Assembly (NCBI GenBank): GCA_965205905.1
Contig: CBDBHZ010000007.1
Location: 1-59,146 of the forward strand
DNA from: JAHZMA01 sp965205905
GTDB lineage: Bacteria > Pseudomonadota > Alphaproteobacteria > JABAAW01 > JAHZMA01
Direction of reading: 5' to 3'
DNA: 59,146 bases
In this document: positions 43,272 to 51,994 of the stretch, piece after piece
How positions within the stretch are numbered: position 1 is the first letter of the stretch
How the letters are laid out: every line of letters begins with the position of its first letter
The notes under the pieces: model-generated
Seen by the model: the letters and a program-made list of their open reading frames with translations, nothing else
Databases searched by the model: none
What the model was told of the DNA's origin: nothing
Made by a program: the position numbers and the translations under genes

Positions 43272-43929
43272 TAGGTTTCCTTTCAATTTTTTGTTCTGCT
43301 AATCTGCGGTTACGCACTTCTTGTGCTGCCAAACTCATAATCGGTGATATTTGCATCTCGCTCAGCGAATTCTGCAAATATAATAATTTGCTATGATAGT
43401 ATTTCTGAAACTCTTCTGGTGAAAGCGAATCGCATTTTTCTTGCATTTCCAGTAAAGTATCTTTCACTTTTTTCGCTTCTTTCACATCATTGGAAGAGGC
43501 GATAGGATAAGCAGAATAATAATAATCTGTGAATATTTGGTTGTGATTGATATAACGATGAAATGGCGTTAAGGGCGATGAGTGGGGATAATTAACATTT
43601 TTATACCAAAGTAAATCAAGCCCTGCGGGGATTGCTTTGAAGAATGAATCTACATATTGCGCCCAACTACCATCAAAGTTACTTTCAAAAATCATATAAG
43701 AATATTTTAAATCTTCTTTGGGTTGTGTTGAATCCAAATGCGGAAATTGTGAGGGCTTTATAATCACCCATCTGGCATAATGAATTAATGAAAGTGTTAT
43801 TAAACCGATTAATTTTTTCTTGAATATGCTACCTGCCGTCCAAAAAATCAGCTTATTAATATAGCGCCAATACCATTTTATCGGTGTTACCACATTCATT
43901 GCGCTGGTTTTTCCTGCTATATTAGACAT
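43261..43929 (-). CDS. Hypothetical protein A of the DyP operon, with one membrane-like segment
   Basis: 222 residues, first gene of the DyP operon. The N-terminal 60 residues are basic and hydrophobic (WYWRYINKLIFWTAGSIFKKKLIGLITLSL), suggesting membrane association. Then come LIHYARWVIIKPSQFPHL and YSYMIFESNFDGSWAQYVDSFF, blocks I associate, from memory, with small proteins found beside peroxidases and other oxidoreductases. The C-terminal part is helical and charged. GGAGAGGG precedes the ATG at 43929. If the N-terminus anchors it to the membrane, it could bring the peroxidase to lipid or quinone substrates; this is speculation. Confidence 0.7.
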   Translation of the reverse strand: MSNIAGKTSAMNVVTPIKWYWRYINKLIFWTAGSIFKKKLIGLITLSLIHYARWVIIKPSQFPHLDSTQPKEDLKYSYMIFESNFDGSWAQYVDSFFKAIPAGLDLLWYKNVNYPHSSPLTPFHRYINHNQIFTDYYYSAYPIASSNDVKEAKKVKDTLLEMQEKCDSLSPEEFQKYYHSKLLYLQNSLSEMQISPIMSLAAQEVRNRRLAEQKIERKPNAI

Positions 43930-43958
43930 ATCCCTCTCCCATGAATAGTTTCTTTTGG

Positions 43959-43987
43959 AATGTAAGTAATTTAAAAGGAATAGTCAA
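43959..43987 (-). promoter_or_regulatory. Promoter of the DyP peroxidase operon
   Basis: On the minus strand, TTGACT (43982-43987) and TACATT (43959-43964) are separated by 17 bases. The predicted start is about 20-25 bases before the ATG at 43929, leaving room for the GGAGAGGG ribosome-binding site. Confidence 0.55.
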
Positions 43988-44034
43988 TATAAAAATAAAC
44001 TATTAGTATATTTTGCAAAGTGTTTTATGTTAAA

Positions 44035-44066
44035 ATTTATATTTTTGTTGTTACAAAAATATAAAT
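44035..44066. promoter_or_regulatory. Perfect 14-bp palindrome directly before the glycosyltransferase start
   Basis: Arms at 44035-44048 and 44053-44066 are exact reverse complements around a TGTT loop and end one base before the ATG at 44068. No ribosome-binding site is visible there. It could be a repressor operator controlling both divergent transcripts, or an RNA hairpin hiding the start codon. Confidence 0.6.
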
Positions 44067-44067
44067 C

Positions 44068-45384
44068 ATGCTATTGAGTCAACAAATGAAACGCATCATC
44101 TTAAAATTTGGCAAAAATGCTGTTGCATGGCTATCGCATCAGCGATGGTTTGTGGGTTTATGGCGTTATTGTTTAGGCATCAAAATTGTGAGACTGCCTG
44201 CTTATAGTTTGCGTGATGTTACACCCGCACAAATGATAGAAATCCCAGAATCTCAGCCAAGTAAACGCAATCGCAATCATTTATTCGATAGTTTTAAGCA
44301 AACCAAGCCAATGCGTGATGATAAAAGCCCTATTGCTGTTAGAATCATCAATGATGCGGTAACAATAGCGGGTATGCCATTTTATATCAGCGCTGATAAG
44401 ATATGGGTGCGCGAAGCTTTTGATTTTGATTATAATGAATTGACAGTGCATTTATTGTTTCGCGCAAAAATTAGCCAGTTTTATTGTGAATTAAATGATA
44501 AAAAAATCAAATTATCGGCGCGTTATTTAAAGGCGGGTAGGGTGATTGATAAAGGCATCAGCCTATTGCCCGCGATTGATAATTACTGGCATTTTATGTT
44601 TGAACAAGCCCCTAAAATTTTACTCAGCAATATGGCGGACATTCCAAATGATGTGCCATTATTACTGCCCGATGATTTATATCATACATTCTATGATATT
44701 GTTGATACGCTGAATCAGAGCAAGAGAGAGGTGATATGCCTGCCTGCTTTACAAAAAAGTGAGTTATTGCGCCCGAAAAATAACAAAATTGTTAAAATTA
44801 ACAAACTCTATCATATCGGTGACATTAGCAATCTTATCACCTACTCTCAATCAGATTTTATATTCACGTCTGAAAATTATCAGCATTACACGCAATGTGA
44901 TATGGTGCGCTTGATGGTGAAAAAAGTATTAGATTTTTATGGCATCACACCAAAAGCTGATAGCAAAATAAAATTATTTGTTAAACGCAATTCTTTTTAC
45001 AGAATCCCGCAAGACCAAGAAAGATTAGAGAGATTTTTTATCAAGCATGGTTGGACGGTTTTTGAACCAGAGAAACATTCTTTTGCAGAGCAGGTTGAAA
45101 TATGCTCGCAAGCATCAGCCTTTTTTGCGTTTCGTGGTGCTGCGCTTACCAATGCGTTGTTTTTACCAGCCGATGCAACAAAAATCATCTTTTGGCATGG
45201 TAGTTTGTTGCAGGGGCAATTATTGCCCGCCTATCAAGAGCCGCTAATATGGGATGTTTTATTGGAAAATGCGTATTTATTGCAGAATTCTTTTATTCCT
45301 GATTTTGATGGTGATGGGCATGGCACTCCCTATTTGAGTGAAAAAAATTGGAGAGATTTAGAGGAAATTATTGCAAAAACGTGA
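44068..45384 (+). CDS. Glycosyltransferase family 61 protein
   Basis: 438 residues. GT61-like (DUF563) features are in the second half: DNYWHFMFEQAPKILL (the NYxHWxxE-type motif), IKLFVKRNSFYRIPQDQERLERFF (RxxxxRxIxNExEL-type), FEPEKHSFAEQVEICSQASAFFAFRGAALTNALFLP (in part; the [IV]xGxHGAxLTNxxF block, here FRGAALTN), and a C-terminal region with W/Y residues. The family adds sugars to glycoproteins or capsule and O-antigen chains; the acceptor is unknown. No signal peptide, so cytoplasmic or peripheral. A lone gene between the divergent DyP operon and the convergent pgeF. Slightly more AT-rich than the core genes. Confidence 0.8.
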   Translation: MLLSQQMKRIILKFGKNAVAWLSHQRWFVGLWRYCLGIKIVRLPAYSLRDVTPAQMIEIPESQPSKRNRNHLFDSFKQTKPMRDDKSPIAVRIINDAVTIAGMPFYISADKIWVREAFDFDYNELTVHLLFRAKISQFYCELNDKKIKLSARYLKAGRVIDKGISLLPAIDNYWHFMFEQAPKILLSNMADIPNDVPLLLPDDLYHTFYDIVDTLNQSKREVICLPALQKSELLRPKNNKIVKINKLYHIGDISNLITYSQSDFIFTSENYQHYTQCDMVRLMVKKVLDFYGITPKADSKIKLFVKRNSFYRIPQDQERLERFFIKHGWTVFEPEKHSFAEQVEICSQASAFFAFRGAALTNALFLPADATKIIFWHGSLLQGQLLPAYQEPLIWDVLLENAYLLQNSFIPDFDGDGHGTPYLSEKNWRDLEEIIAKT

Positions 45385-45390
45385 TAATCC

Positions 45391-46197
45391 CTAAAACCCA
45401 ATCACTGAAATATTGCGCCCATAATCGGGTTCGCCACGCAAGCAACTGCGCCGATAGCTGAAATAATCAGCCTCTTGCGCGCAAGTATCATCGGGGCTGA
45501 TAGCGATAACATTAATGCCCGCTTGGGTTAGCAAATGCTTCACAAAACTTTTAATGTCGAATAAATATTTTTGCTTGGCATCGGCATCGGGCGCAAAAAA
45601 TTGCTGATAATTAGCATCACGGCTCACAAAATTATCGTAAAATTCTACGCCCACCTGATATGATTTCTGCCCGATGGCTGGTCCAATCATGGCTTCAATA
45701 TTTTTCGCGCCCTTATGCTTCATTGCAGTGATGGTATTTTCTAACACGCCTGCAAACGCACCTTTCCAACCCGCATGGGCGGCGGCAGTGATGCCTTTCT
45801 GCCTATCGTAAAATAACACAGGCACGCAATCGGCAGTCATAATGCCCATCAGATTTTCGCAATCACTACCCACCATACCTATCATCGCATCGCCTCTCAC
45901 TCTGCCACTATCAGTGCGCGGAATATCCGCTGCAAAAGGCACCTCAATCACCTGTGCCGAATGATATTGATATAAGAGGGATATTTCCTGAACAGAAAAA
46001 ACATCACGCACACGCGCCAGATTCGCACTCACCCTATCAGCTTTATCAGCCGAGCCAATACCGCAATTTAACCCATGATAAATGCCGTCATCATTATCGC
46101 CACCCTCAATGATGCGCGTGAAAAACCCATGCTTTATATCCCAATCAGGATTGTGGTGATAAACCAAGCCGTTTGCTTGTTGTTTGATAAGTGTCAT
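45391..46197 (-). CDS. pgeF: Peptidoglycan editing factor PgeF (YfiH/laccase-domain family)
   Basis: 268 residues. Family signature residues: His in YQYHSAQVIEVP, Cys in MTADCVPVLFYD and His in AAAHAGWKGAFAGVL together form the zinc/copper site. AMIGPAIGQKSYQVG and the C-terminal YFSYRRSCLRGEPDYGRNISVI complete the pattern. YfiH-type proteins were called polyphenol oxidases; a role in removing misincorporated L-Ser from cell-wall precursors is reported for E. coli PgeF. A peptidoglycan hydrolase gene lies directly upstream on the same strand, 20 bases away, which fits a cell-wall role. Confidence 0.9.
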   Translation of the reverse strand: MTLIKQQANGLVYHHNPDWDIKHGFFTRIIEGGDNDDGIYHGLNCGIGSADKADRVSANLARVRDVFSVQEISLLYQYHSAQVIEVPFAADIPRTDSGRVRGDAMIGMVGSDCENLMGIMTADCVPVLFYDRQKGITAAAHAGWKGAFAGVLENTITAMKHKGAKNIEAMIGPAIGQKSYQVGVEFYDNFVSRDANYQQFFAPDADAKQKYLFDIKSFVKHLLTQAGINVIAISPDDTCAQEADYFSYRRSCLRGEPDYGRNISVIGF

Positions 46198-46217
46198 ATT
46201 ATAGCCTCACTGCTACA

Positions 46218-47117
46218 TTACTGCTTTTGGGGCACAAAAGTTGCGGCATCGATTCGCTGATTATACCAGCTAACGCGCCAATCAAGATGCGGCCCAGTGG
46301 AACGCCCCGAAGAGCCAACCGAGCCAATTTCTTGTCCGCGTTTCACATACGCACCATGATTAACATAAATTTTGTGCAAATGCAGAAAGCTAGAGACAAT
46401 CCCATAGCCATGGTCAATCATGATGGTTTTGCCACTAAAATACATATCTGGATACACCAACCGCACGATACCATCAGCAGGTGCAAGAATCGGCGTGCCT
46501 TGTTTGGCGGCAATATCAATCCCCCAATGCGGGGCGCGTTGTTGCCCGTTTAAGATTCGTTGTGACCCATAACGCCCTGTGATTCTGCCTTTAAGAGGCC
46601 AAATAAATTCACTATCAAACCCATCAATATAGCTGATATTGGCACGCACTTTTTTTGCCAAATCTGCCTCAAACTTAATGCGTTTGGCAAATTTTTTGGA
46701 AGGGGTAACTTTGCTGGGCGGTAAGCCATCAATATATTGCCGTTTATATGTGCGCTGTGTAATGTCTATCTGATAGGTTTGTCGTTTGCCTTTTTTATTG
46801 ATATGCACCAGAGTTAGTAAAGGCTCGGCTTGATAGGGAATGCCGATAATGAAGCGTCCATCTTTGGTGGTTTTCACGATTTTATTTGCAAACTCTAATT
46901 GATGTTTTTTCGGCAATTTGCCTTTCAGCCAACCGCCCTGATACGGAACACCATAAAGTTTTAAATCACCTGCATCGTAAATTTTGGCATCATCATAGCT
47001 TGGCAAATAGCCTGCCTGTTGGGTTTTACTTTCGGTTTTGGCATAGAGGATGAATGGCAATAGGCTTAAAAACACTATGGCGATAATCAAAAATCTATAT
47101 CTTGTCAATGGTTGCAT
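46218..47117 (-). CDS. M23-family peptidoglycan endopeptidase
   Basis: 299 residues from the ATG at 47117 (GGAA 6 bases upstream); longer frames run into xseA. An N-terminal membrane or signal segment (FLIIAIVFLSLLPFILYA) is followed by a linker with IVKTTKDGRFIIGIPYQA. The LytM/M23 domain follows: WPLKGRITGRYGSQR, the zinc ligands in APHWGIDIAA (HxxxD), TPILAPADGIV, DHGYGIVSSFLHLHK, and SGRSTGPHLDWRVSW. The last block has His-Leu-Asp where most M23 enzymes have His-x-His; this variant occurs in other alphaproteobacterial M23 proteins as I recall, so activity is likely but not certain. It would cut peptide cross-links in the periplasm. Confidence 0.87.
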   Translation of the reverse strand: MQPLTRYRFLIIAIVFLSLLPFILYAKTESKTQQAGYLPSYDDAKIYDAGDLKLYGVPYQGGWLKGKLPKKHQLEFANKIVKTTKDGRFIIGIPYQAEPLLTLVHINKKGKRQTYQIDITQRTYKRQYIDGLPPSKVTPSKKFAKRIKFEADLAKKVRANISYIDGFDSEFIWPLKGRITGRYGSQRILNGQQRAPHWGIDIAAKQGTPILAPADGIVRLVYPDMYFSGKTIMIDHGYGIVSSFLHLHKIYVNHGAYVKRGQEIGSVGSSGRSTGPHLDWRVSWYNQRIDAATFVPQKQ

Positions 47118-48411
47118 CAGCCGTTCCATTTGCAAAAACAATGCCGATTTTATCGCCCGCTTTCAAGCTATCTGAATCTTTCACCAATTCGCCTGCTTCA
47201 TTCTTCACCAAGCTAAAACCGCGCTGTAATGTTTTGCGATAAGAATAGCTTTCTAGCTTCACACTTTGTAACGATAGATGCCTTTGCATGGCTTGAAGTT
47301 GCCGCTGATAGCTTTGCGCGATACGGGTTTTCTTTCCTGTATAAATTTGCTGTTTGTGATAAAGCAAATGCCTGCAATCGTTTAGGCGAATATTTTGCAA
47401 GCGATGCTGATAGCGCATGGTGAGATTCTTAATCGCATGTTTGATGGTGATGCTGGCACTATCAATATGTTGGGCGTAAGTTTCAAAAATTTTATGTTTA
47501 TGCGCTAAGAATTTTTTTGCGGTCGATAATTGTTGCTTGGCATTTTGTTGCAAATGATATAAGGCACGATGCAAACGGTTGCCAATATCTTGAAGGTCTA
47601 TCATTAATTCTTGCTTCACAGGCGTTGCCATTTCAGCGGCCGCTGTCGGGGTGGGGCAACGATAATCTGCCGCCTCGTCAATTAAGGTATGGTCGGTTTC
47701 GTGCCCAATGGCAGAGATTATTGGGATAGTGGAACGCGCCACCGCCTGCACAATAATCTCTTCGTTAAAGCACCATAAATCTTCTAGCGAACCACCGCCA
47801 CGTGCCACGATAATCACATCAGGGCGAGGCGACATATTTTGCAAGGCATCAATCGCTTGGGCAATTTTATTTTCCGCGCCTTTTCCTTGCACTGGCACGG
47901 CATATAGCATCACATGGCAGGGCATACGTTGTTCTATGCGGTGCAAAATATCTTGCAATACTGATGCGCTTGCTGATGTTACCACGCCAATATGTTGCGG
48001 CACTAATGGTAACGCGCGCGGAGTGCGGTTAAACAAACCTTGCGCGGCTAATTTTTTGCGCCTATCATGCAGCATTTTCAACAATGCGCCTTCGCCCGCA
48101 ATTTCTAAATTATCAACAATGATTTGATAGTTAGAGCGCGCACCATAGGTGGTGATTTTACCAAAGGCAATCACTTCTGTGCCTTCTTCTAGCAAATGCG
48201 CTAATTTATTGGCTGTGCCACGCCAACAAATGGCACTCAACACTGCTTTATCATCTTTTAGACTGAAATAAATATGCCCTGAAGCGGCACGGGTAATGCC
48301 TGAAATCTCACCACGAATCCGCACATAGCTAAATTCCTGTTCCACATGTTTTTTAAGCGCGTTCGAAAACTCACTCACCTGATATAAAGGTGGATGATTC
48401 TGTAAACTCAT
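47095..48411 (-). CDS. xseA: Exodeoxyribonuclease VII large subunit
   Basis: 438 residues. N-terminal OB fold (FSNALKKHVEQEFSYVRIRGEISGI, HIYFSLKDDKAVLSAICWRG), then the catalytic domain with HIGVVTSASASVLQDILHRIEQR, DVIIVARGGGSLEDLWCFNEE and PIISAIGHETDHTLIDEAADYRCPTPTAAAE (in part). A long helical region and a short C-terminal barrel follow (RGFSLVKNEAGELVKDSDSLKAGDKI, in part). It degrades single-stranded DNA together with XseB, which is not in this window. Overlaps the start of the M23 gene by 23 bases. Confidence 0.94.
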   Translation of the reverse strand: MSLQNHPPLYQVSEFSNALKKHVEQEFSYVRIRGEISGITRAASGHIYFSLKDDKAVLSAICWRGTANKLAHLLEEGTEVIAFGKITTYGARSNYQIIVDNLEIAGEGALLKMLHDRRKKLAAQGLFNRTPRALPLVPQHIGVVTSASASVLQDILHRIEQRMPCHVMLYAVPVQGKGAENKIAQAIDALQNMSPRPDVIIVARGGGSLEDLWCFNEEIIVQAVARSTIPIISAIGHETDHTLIDEAADYRCPTPTAAAEMATPVKQELMIDLQDIGNRLHRALYHLQQNAKQQLSTAKKFLAHKHKIFETYAQHIDSASITIKHAIKNLTMRYQHRLQNIRLNDCRHLLYHKQQIYTGKKTRIAQSYQRQLQAMQRHLSLQSVKLESYSYRKTLQRGFSLVKNEAGELVKDSDSLKAGDKIGIVFANGTADATIDKI

Positions 48412-48424
48412 CAGCTGATTCTCA

Positions 48425-49825
48425 CTATATCCAGATACGGCGCAAACTTCTGAAGCGGTAAGCTATTTTACGCCATACAGAAATATGCCCAGAATGCGCG
48501 TTAAGATGCTCAACCTCACGCACATTGGCAAGCACTGTGATAATCGCGATAAAATTAGGAATCGCCATCAAAGCCAAAGCCAATTCATGAATGCGGATAA
48601 AATAAATTGAAAGCGTTAGGCTAGCAAGCGGTATTAAACCCACCCAAAAAATACGCGCAGGCCATATCGCATTCTTGCCGAATAAGAAAAAACAAACGGT
48701 CTCAACATAATAGCCCCATGCCAGAATAGACGCCAAAGACATGAATAAAATCGTGAGAACAATCGCCTCGCGCCCATAAGATTCAACATGTTCAAAAAAC
48801 TGCACCAACTGTAAAATACTTTCACCATCAGCATCTAATGCACCTGAAAGATAAATCACAAAACTCACCAAAAAAGTTACCAAAATACCAGCGATAAGAT
48901 TGGCAATCACTGCCATATAGCCTTGTTGACGGGCATCATAAGTAACGGTAACGCTATGGGCAATTCCGCTTGTGCCAAGCCCTGTGCCAGTGCCATAAAG
49001 CGCGCGGGCAAAGCCCAATATCACCATCATGCTGATGCTTGCACCTGTTTCGGTGCTGCGTGCGCTGAAAGCCTCACTGAGAATCAGCTTAAAAAATTCG
49101 GGCAGTTGATAGCCATAAAATGATAACACATAAATCAGCATCAAAGCGAACATGAACAGGCTTGCTCCCATCAGAATCGATACAATGATTGAGGTAAAGC
49201 GCACCCCATAACAGCTACAGACGCCGACAATGCTGATAAGCCCAACCATGATATAGAACGGGTCTAGGTCAAAATATTCGTTGCCTAATTGCCCAATGAA
49301 GCGCACAGGCAAATGATTGCCAAGCCCAACCGAGCCAATCAGCAAGAAGATGCAGTAAAAAATCGCTAATATTGTGCCTAACAAAGCGGCATTCTTGCCC
49401 AAACCATATTTTAGCACATACATTGGGCCGCCTACAAAATGCCCAACATGATTGACTTTGCGAAACAGAATCGACTGAATCGTTTCAATATATTTGACAC
49501 CTAAGAGTAAAATGGTGAAAATCCAGACATAAAATAACACGCCATAGCCCGCAATCGCAATCACCAACACCGTGCCTAGCAAATGCCCAGCAGTCATAGA
49601 GGTGGCGATTGACATTAAAAAGCCGCTACGGGGTGTAATGCCTAGCCCAAAGGTTTCTTTTTGCACCGAGAATAATTTACGGGTTGCGCTTTTTAATAAT
49701 TGCCATTGCACGATAAAGCCAGCACCTAAACGCAAGGGCAGGCTAATCGCCACTAAAAAAGCAACAATCGGTAAGAAAGAGAGCCATAAAAATTCGTTAA
49801 ATGCGCTGATAAGGTTGAAATCCAT
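48425..49825 (-). CDS. Sodium:alanine symporter (AGCS) family transporter
   Basis: 466 residues, about 11 membrane helices. AGCS-like blocks: VKYIETIQSILFRKVN, HVGHFVGGPMYVLKYGLG (GGPMYYI-GLG hallmark), ALYGTGTGLGTSGIAHSVTVT in place of the usual GNEAGxGSAPxAAA, and FILFMSLASILAWGYYVETV-like helix (LASILAWGYYVE). It should import a small neutral amino acid with Na+, although the altered substrate-site block makes alanine uncertain. The start at 49825 is the first ATG after the response regulator stop, 7 bases away, so the two may be co-regulated. Confidence 0.8.
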   Translation of the reverse strand: MDFNLISAFNEFLWLSFLPIVAFLVAISLPLRLGAGFIVQWQLLKSATRKLFSVQKETFGLGITPRSGFLMSIATSMTAGHLLGTVLVIAIAGYGVLFYVWIFTILLLGVKYIETIQSILFRKVNHVGHFVGGPMYVLKYGLGKNAALLGTILAIFYCIFLLIGSVGLGNHLPVRFIGQLGNEYFDLDPFYIMVGLISIVGVCSCYGVRFTSIIVSILMGASLFMFALMLIYVLSFYGYQLPEFFKLILSEAFSARSTETGASISMMVILGFARALYGTGTGLGTSGIAHSVTVTYDARQQGYMAVIANLIAGILVTFLVSFVIYLSGALDADGESILQLVQFFEHVESYGREAIVLTILFMSLASILAWGYYVETVCFFLFGKNAIWPARIFWVGLIPLASLTLSIYFIRIHELALALMAIPNFIAIITVLANVREVEHLNAHSGHISVWRKIAYRFRSLRRIWI

Positions 49826-49832
49826 GATATTT

Positions 49833-50516
49833 TTATGTTGCCCCAATATTGGTAGTTTTTACAGGAGATGAAGTTTTTTGAAGGTGTAACAGGCGGTAAC
49901 CTTGCTTATCACTTAATAGGAATTCGGGCTTGTGAGAACCCGATTCAATTTTTTGACGCAAGCGGTAAATATGGGTTTCTAGCGTATGGGTATCAATGCC
50001 GCTTTTATAGCCCCATACATCTTGCAATAATTTTTCGCGCTTTACGGTTTTACCGCCCGCACGGCACAGATAATTCAAGATTTGGCTCTCTTTTTCTGTT
50101 AGATTGGTTTTACAATCATTGATGGTAAGATAATTTTTATTGGTATGAAAATACCATGGACCGAATTGCCAATGCAGATTGGTAACCATTCTATCAAGCG
50201 CATCTAGTAAATCATTCAGACGGAAAGGCTTTTCAAGCAGATAATAGGATTGAAAAATAGAATTTATCTCGGTCTCACCATTATCAAGCACGATTGCGGG
50301 CGGAAAATTGAGTTTGCGATATTGGTTAAAATCAACATCTGCCAATAGCAAACCATCAATAATCAGCGCATCATAAGTTTCTTTCGCCATTAATTCTACC
50401 ATCTGTTCAAAACCTGCTGCGATGTCGCAGGTGAAATTATCAGATTGCGTGAGTAAGATTTGCAACTCATCAGCAATCAGCATATGGTTTTCAACAATGA
50501 TAAGACGATTTTTCAT
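49833..50516 (-). CDS. OmpR-type response regulator with atypical receiver
   Basis: 227 residues from the ATG at 50516. The N-terminal receiver has the phospho-acceptor position in ALIIDGLLL and the conserved Lys in LLEKPFRL. However, the acidic pair after strand 1 is VENH instead of the usual DD/ED, and the Thr/Ser position reads VLDNGE. Phosphorylation may therefore be weak or absent. The C-terminal winged helix is standard: NLTEKESQILNYLCRAGGKTV, REKLLQDVWGY, THTLETHIYRLRQKI and GYRLL. No sensor kinase is nearby. It lies between a phosphohexomutase/galU pair and an AGCS transporter and may regulate one of them. Confidence 0.83.
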   Translation of the reverse strand: MKNRLIIVENHMLIADELQILLTQSDNFTCDIAAGFEQMVELMAKETYDALIIDGLLLADVDFNQYRKLNFPPAIVLDNGETEINSIFQSYYLLEKPFRLNDLLDALDRMVTNLHWQFGPWYFHTNKNYLTINDCKTNLTEKESQILNYLCRAGGKTVKREKLLQDVWGYKSGIDTHTLETHIYRLRQKIESGSHKPEFLLSDKQGYRLLHLQKTSSPVKTTNIGAT

Positions 50517-50548
50517 GCTTTTATTTTTACCGATAAAAAACAGTTTCG

Positions 50549-51994
50549 TCAAGCATTAGCCTTATCAATTTCGCTTTTAATTTCTTGTAATGATTGAGGA
50601 GGCAAATCTGTTAGTAAAGCAAAGGCGGATTGCAACAATTTTGCCAATGTTTCTTTATTGCTGGCTTCAGCGCGAAACACCAGTGCATTTTCAGTATTGG
50701 AAGCGCGTATCAGCCACCAATTATCGCCATCTTCTACTCTGATACCGTCAATATCGTTATAGGCAAGCCCGTTTTGCTTGGCTTGATTGATGATTTTCTG
50801 CATCATGGGTTGCTTATCTTTTTCTTCTATATCGATTCTTATTTCTGGCGTGCTAGACATTTTTGGCAATTCATTCGCTAAATCAGCAAGATTTTTTTGG
50901 TTTTTTTGATTTTGGGCATCACTCACCCGATTGATAAGTTTTATGCTTGCGTAAATGGCATCATCAAAATAGTGGTTATATTCATAGAAGATATGCCCGC
51001 TCATTTCAGCGGCAAATGTTGCTTGTTGCTTCATCATGGCGGTTTTAATCAGTGAATGCCCTGTTGCGGTAACATGTGCCTTGCCGCCCATTGCCCGCAC
51101 GGCATTGATGGCGGCAGATGAGGTTTTCACATCGCCTAAAATCAGCGCATCAGGATTTTTTTGCAACACATCATACGCCAATATCGGTAATAATTGGTCG
51201 CCATAAAGCATATTTCCTTTATTATCTACCACGCCCAAACGGTCGCCATCACCATCAAACGCAATGCCTAAATCAAGCTGATTTTCTATCACTAATTTTT
51301 GCAAATCACGCATATTTTCGGGCTTGGAGGGGTCAGGGTGATGATTCGGAAACATGCCATCGATTTTCTCGTAAATCAGATGATGCGCGCCTTCTAATTT
51401 TTGAGTTAATTTTTGTATAATCTCGCCTGCCGCGCCGTTGCCCATATCCCAGCCAATTTGTAGAGGCTTAAATGTAACTTGTTGCAATAGAAAATCGATA
51501 TAATCATCAGTGATATTTTTATGCGTTAATGTGCCTATTTTCTTAGCATCGGTAATATTATCCTTTTGGGCGCGTTTTGGTAATGCCATAATATCATCAC
51601 CAAAAAATGGCTTATTATCCATCATGATTTTGATGCCGTTATAATTGGGTGGATTATGTGACCCCGTTACCATTACAGCCAGCCCGCTACCAAATTTAGC
51701 ACTGCCATGATACAGCATAGGCGTAGGCACCAAGCCAATCATTGTTACATCTATCCCGCCTTGCATCACCCCTTGCGCCAAAGCATCAGCCAGTTTTGGC
51801 GAACTTAATCTGCCATCATAACCCAAAACGCATGATGATAGCTCCCGCTCAATCGCAATGCTTGCGAGCAATCTACCGATAAAATGATAGCATTCCTCAT
51901 CAATGGTATCGCCTACAATACCACGAATATCATAAAGCCTAAAAATAGAGGAATGCAACAGGGATTCAGAAATATTATAGGTTGTTTTGGGCAT
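50549..51994 (-). CDS. Phosphomannomutase/phosphoglucomutase
   Basis: 481 residues, alpha-D-phosphohexomutase superfamily, AlgC/ManB type. The N-terminal FRLYDIRGIVGDTIDEE is the typical opening. The catalytic Ser is in VMVTGSHNPPNYNGIKI, the Mg-binding loop is AFDGDGDRLGVVD, the sugar-binding loop AEMSGHIFYE (GEMSGH-type), and the phosphate-binding loop near the end is RASNTENALVFRAEA (normally RxSNTxP). It makes mannose-1-P or glucose-1-P for polysaccharides. It overlaps the galU stop by 20 bases, so glucose-1-P is the logical product here, used directly by GalU. Confidence 0.9.
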   Translation of the reverse strand: MPKTTYNISESLLHSSIFRLYDIRGIVGDTIDEECYHFIGRLLASIAIERELSSCVLGYDGRLSSPKLADALAQGVMQGGIDVTMIGLVPTPMLYHGSAKFGSGLAVMVTGSHNPPNYNGIKIMMDNKPFFGDDIMALPKRAQKDNITDAKKIGTLTHKNITDDYIDFLLQQVTFKPLQIGWDMGNGAAGEIIQKLTQKLEGAHHLIYEKIDGMFPNHHPDPSKPENMRDLQKLVIENQLDLGIAFDGDGDRLGVVDNKGNMLYGDQLLPILAYDVLQKNPDALILGDVKTSSAAINAVRAMGGKAHVTATGHSLIKTAMMKQQATFAAEMSGHIFYEYNHYFDDAIYASIKLINRVSDAQNQKNQKNLADLANELPKMSSTPEIRIDIEEKDKQPMMQKIINQAKQNGLAYNDIDGIRVEDGDNWWLIRASNTENALVFRAEASNKETLAKLLQSAFALLTDLPPQSLQEIKSEIDKANA

